From: CAYJFX01 sp964370315
Lineage (GTDB): Bacteria; Spirochaetota; Spirochaetia; Treponematales; Treponemataceae
DNA length: 14,191 nucleotides
Assembly (NCBI GenBank): GCA_964370315.1
Contig: CAYJIS010000049.1
Location: 1-14,191, forward strand
Direction of reading: 5' to 3'
Both the position numbers and the translations under genes were made by a program. Positions 12,699-14,191 of the stretch are shown here, in pieces. The notes under the pieces are model-generated. The model saw nothing but the letters and a program-made list of their open reading frames with translations. It made no database searches and was not told the origin of the DNA. Every line of letters begins with the position of its first letter. The stretch's first letter is position 1.

Positions 12699-14067
12699 AT
12701 TGCTCAAAAGCAGTTAAGGTAAGTGATTGTAAATAATTAAGATAAGATATCGACAAGAAAGACTCTTCTACCGGCCTGTCTGCTAAAAGCGGAATCCTTT
12801 GTACAACTATACCATCTACACTAAAGACAACGTTTCCTAAAAATTGTGATTGTTGGATAGGCGCATCAAAGCTTGCAGGAAGTTCAAGTGTACGTGTAAG
12901 AGAAGTAGCATTTGCAGGGACTGTTACAGGGTAATCCCATGCTTGTCTTGCCTTTATAACATTGCTTTGTCCACCTAAAATAGGAACAGACACCTCTACA
13001 GAATCGGTGTAGCTAGCACTTTTAAAATTATCATAAGCAAAATCAACAATAGCTTGAGAGTCGAGTATTCTGTATCTGTTACCTTCTCGAGAGTTAGATC
13101 CTGGCCCGCCCATAGTCACAGAAAGAAATCGAGTTCCATCCCTTTCTATAGTAAGTGATAGATTATATCCTGACTCATCAATATACCCTGTTTTTAATCC
13201 AGTTACGCCTTCAATAACTCCCAGTGTTGGGTTTGTGTTTCTTTGTACAATTGGAAAGTCTTTTCCGATTCTTGATGGCGGTAAGTTATGTTCTTGTGGA
13301 TAGGCTATGAGAGGAACCGTATGAAAAAGCTCAAGAGTTTCTGGGTATTTAAGCACGTAGAGTCGTGCAAACTCTGCAAATTCTCGAGCGGTTGTTGTGT
13401 TTAATGCTGAATAACCTGAAGAGTCAACAAAAAAGGTTTTTTTGAGACCTACTTCAATTACTACTTCATTCATTCTTTCTAAAAATAAGTCCATTGAGCC
13501 AGATACATAGTTTGCAACAGCAACAGCTGCATCATTACCTGAGGAAATATTTAAACCGAGTAATACCTCTTGTAATGTAACTGTATGTCCTTGTGCTAAA
13601 AACATTAGAGAAGAGTCTGGTGGTGCATTAATTGCCCATGTCTCTGGAGCAAGTGGAACAATATCATCTAAGTTAATTCTTCCACTTGCAATTTCTTCAA
13701 AAACTACATACATAGCAACGACCTTTGTCATAGAAGCAGGAGGTATAATCTCATCAGCATTTTTTTCATATAAAATACTTCCAGAATCAAGGTCTACAAG
13801 TATTGATGCTTTTGCATATATATTTGGGTCTCGGGTAATAGAAAAAGAATTTTCCCATTCTAAGTTTCGAATACCATCTGAGTCAAAGTTTGTCTTTGCC
13901 AAAAAATTAAAACGCTCTGTTTCAAGTGTAGATAAATCTTCTGCTTTTAAATTGTGCAGATAAAATGTATGTATATAAAAAATTATAAATACAAAAAACC
14001 AAAAAAATATTGTAATAACGAGTGGTATTTGTGTAACTGAAAGTGCTGGTATATGTGATTTTTTCAC
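12697..14067 (-). CDS. dacA: D-alanyl-D-alanine carboxypeptidase (PBP5/DacA type)
   Basis: This 456-residue penicillin-binding protein trims the terminal D-Ala from peptidoglycan stem peptides in the periplasm. All three active-site motifs of the S11 family are present: S112-M-T-K115, S176-G-N178 and K292-T-G294. A PBP5 C-terminal-like beta domain follows (about 345-435). The N-terminus has a strongly hydrophobic segment (about 14-34) after MKKSH and no obvious cleavage site, so it may be a signal anchor. A 48-residue stretch separates it from the catalytic domain. The C-terminus (SFLSISYLNYLQSLTLTAFE) could be the amphipathic membrane helix typical of DacA. The start is GTG (14065-14067) with AGGAG (14074-14078) 6 nt upstream. 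It lies 50 bp behind the chorismate synthase gene, probably in one operon. Confidence 0.92.
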   Translation of the reverse strand: MKKSHIPALSVTQIPLVITIFFWFFVFIIFYIHTFYLHNLKAEDLSTLETERFNFLAKTNFDSDGIRNLEWENSFSITRDPNIYAKASILVDLDSGSILYEKNADEIIPPASMTKVVAMYVVFEEIASGRINLDDIVPLAPETWAINAPPDSSLMFLAQGHTVTLQEVLLGLNISSGNDAAVAVANYVSGSMDLFLERMNEVVIEVGLKKTFFVDSSGYSALNTTTAREFAEFARLYVLKYPETLELFHTVPLIAYPQEHNLPPSRIGKDFPIVQRNTNPTLGVIEGVTGLKTGYIDESGYNLSLTIERDGTRFLSVTMGGPGSNSREGNRYRILDSQAIVDFAYDNFKSASYTDSVEVSVPILGGQSNVIKARQAWDYPVTVPANATSLTRTLELPASFDAPIQQSQFLGNVVFSVDGIVVQRIPLLADRPVEESFLSISYLNYLQSLTLTAFEQ

Positions 14068-14117
14068 TTTAAACTCCTATTTTATGCGCTAATATTAAAT
14101 TATCAGAGAATTATCTT

Positions 14118-14191
14118 CTATAAAATTATTTGCTTGTTTTTAAAACATGCATCTGCAAGTACAATCGCAGCCATGGCTTCAACAACTGGAA
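14118..14191 (-). CDS. aroC: Chorismate synthase, C-terminal end (partial)
   Basis: The window edge cuts this minus-strand gene, leaving 23 codons and the stop TAG (14120-14118). The translation PVVEAMAAIVLADACFKNKQ, then IIL, matches the conserved chorismate synthase C-terminus (PIVEAM-A-VL-D in the family), which closes the shikimate pathway by making chorismate from EPSP. No longer part of the protein is visible, so identity rests on this short but distinctive segment. The dacA gene follows after 50 bp on the same strand. Confidence 0.78.
   Translation of the reverse strand, partial: PVVEAMAAIVLADACFKNKQIIL

Overview
This AT-rich window most likely comes from a host-associated spirochaete of the genus Treponema. 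The best pointers are a fused ispDF gene directly behind a CarD-family regulator, a short RpoS-like sigma-70 protein, and a CBS/DRTGG-type manganese pyrophosphatase. The genus is an inference from gene content and remembered gene order, not from a database search. No tRNA, rRNA, CRISPR array, insertion sequence or prophage gene was seen, and no gene-free stretch exceeds 300 bases.

Layout, left to right. (1) 1-1554: a clear promoter, a leader made of a GC-rich dispersed-type palindromic element plus three degenerate 25-bp tandem units, then a clostridial-type citrate synthase. (2) 1595-2629: an SdpR/ArsR-type repressor and an SdpI-type membrane protein behind a consensus promoter flanked by two matching operators. 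(3) 2701-4743, minus strand: an MFS transporter and then a class I methyltransferase. The MFS gene is divergent from the next block across a small palindrome that holds the -35 boxes of both directions. (4) 4825-6477: a regulated family II pyrophosphatase. (5) 6478-7567: a 256-bp regulatory region and a 277-residue sigma-70 family factor. (6) 7667-9556, minus strand: carD followed by ispDF (isoprenoid precursor synthesis, MEP pathway). (7) 9681-12648: an unrecognised cytoplasmic protein whose stop overlaps the start of an OppA-like periplasmic binding protein. (8) 12697-14191, minus strand: a D-Ala-D-Ala carboxypeptidase behind the last 23 codons of chorismate synthase.

The most interesting region is 6478-6733. 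The sigma gene is preceded by a sequence matching the sigma-54 (RpoN) -24/-12 consensus (TGGCATG-N4-TTGCA). Upstream lie three related inverted repeats with exactly 40 bp between successive centres, at about -132, -172 and -212 from the predicted start. This is where an enhancer-binding activator would be expected. The arrangement suggests an RpoN-to-RpoS-like sigma cascade, analogous to Borrelia RpoN-RpoS, but with dedicated activator sites. Several other promoters (carD, the MFS gene, possibly the gene at 9681) sit so close to their start codons that leaderless or near-leaderless transcripts are predicted.

Several start sites were chosen by ribosome-binding site rather than by longest frame: citrate synthase at 199, the ArsR protein at 1699, the methyltransferase at 3453 and the sigma factor at 6734.
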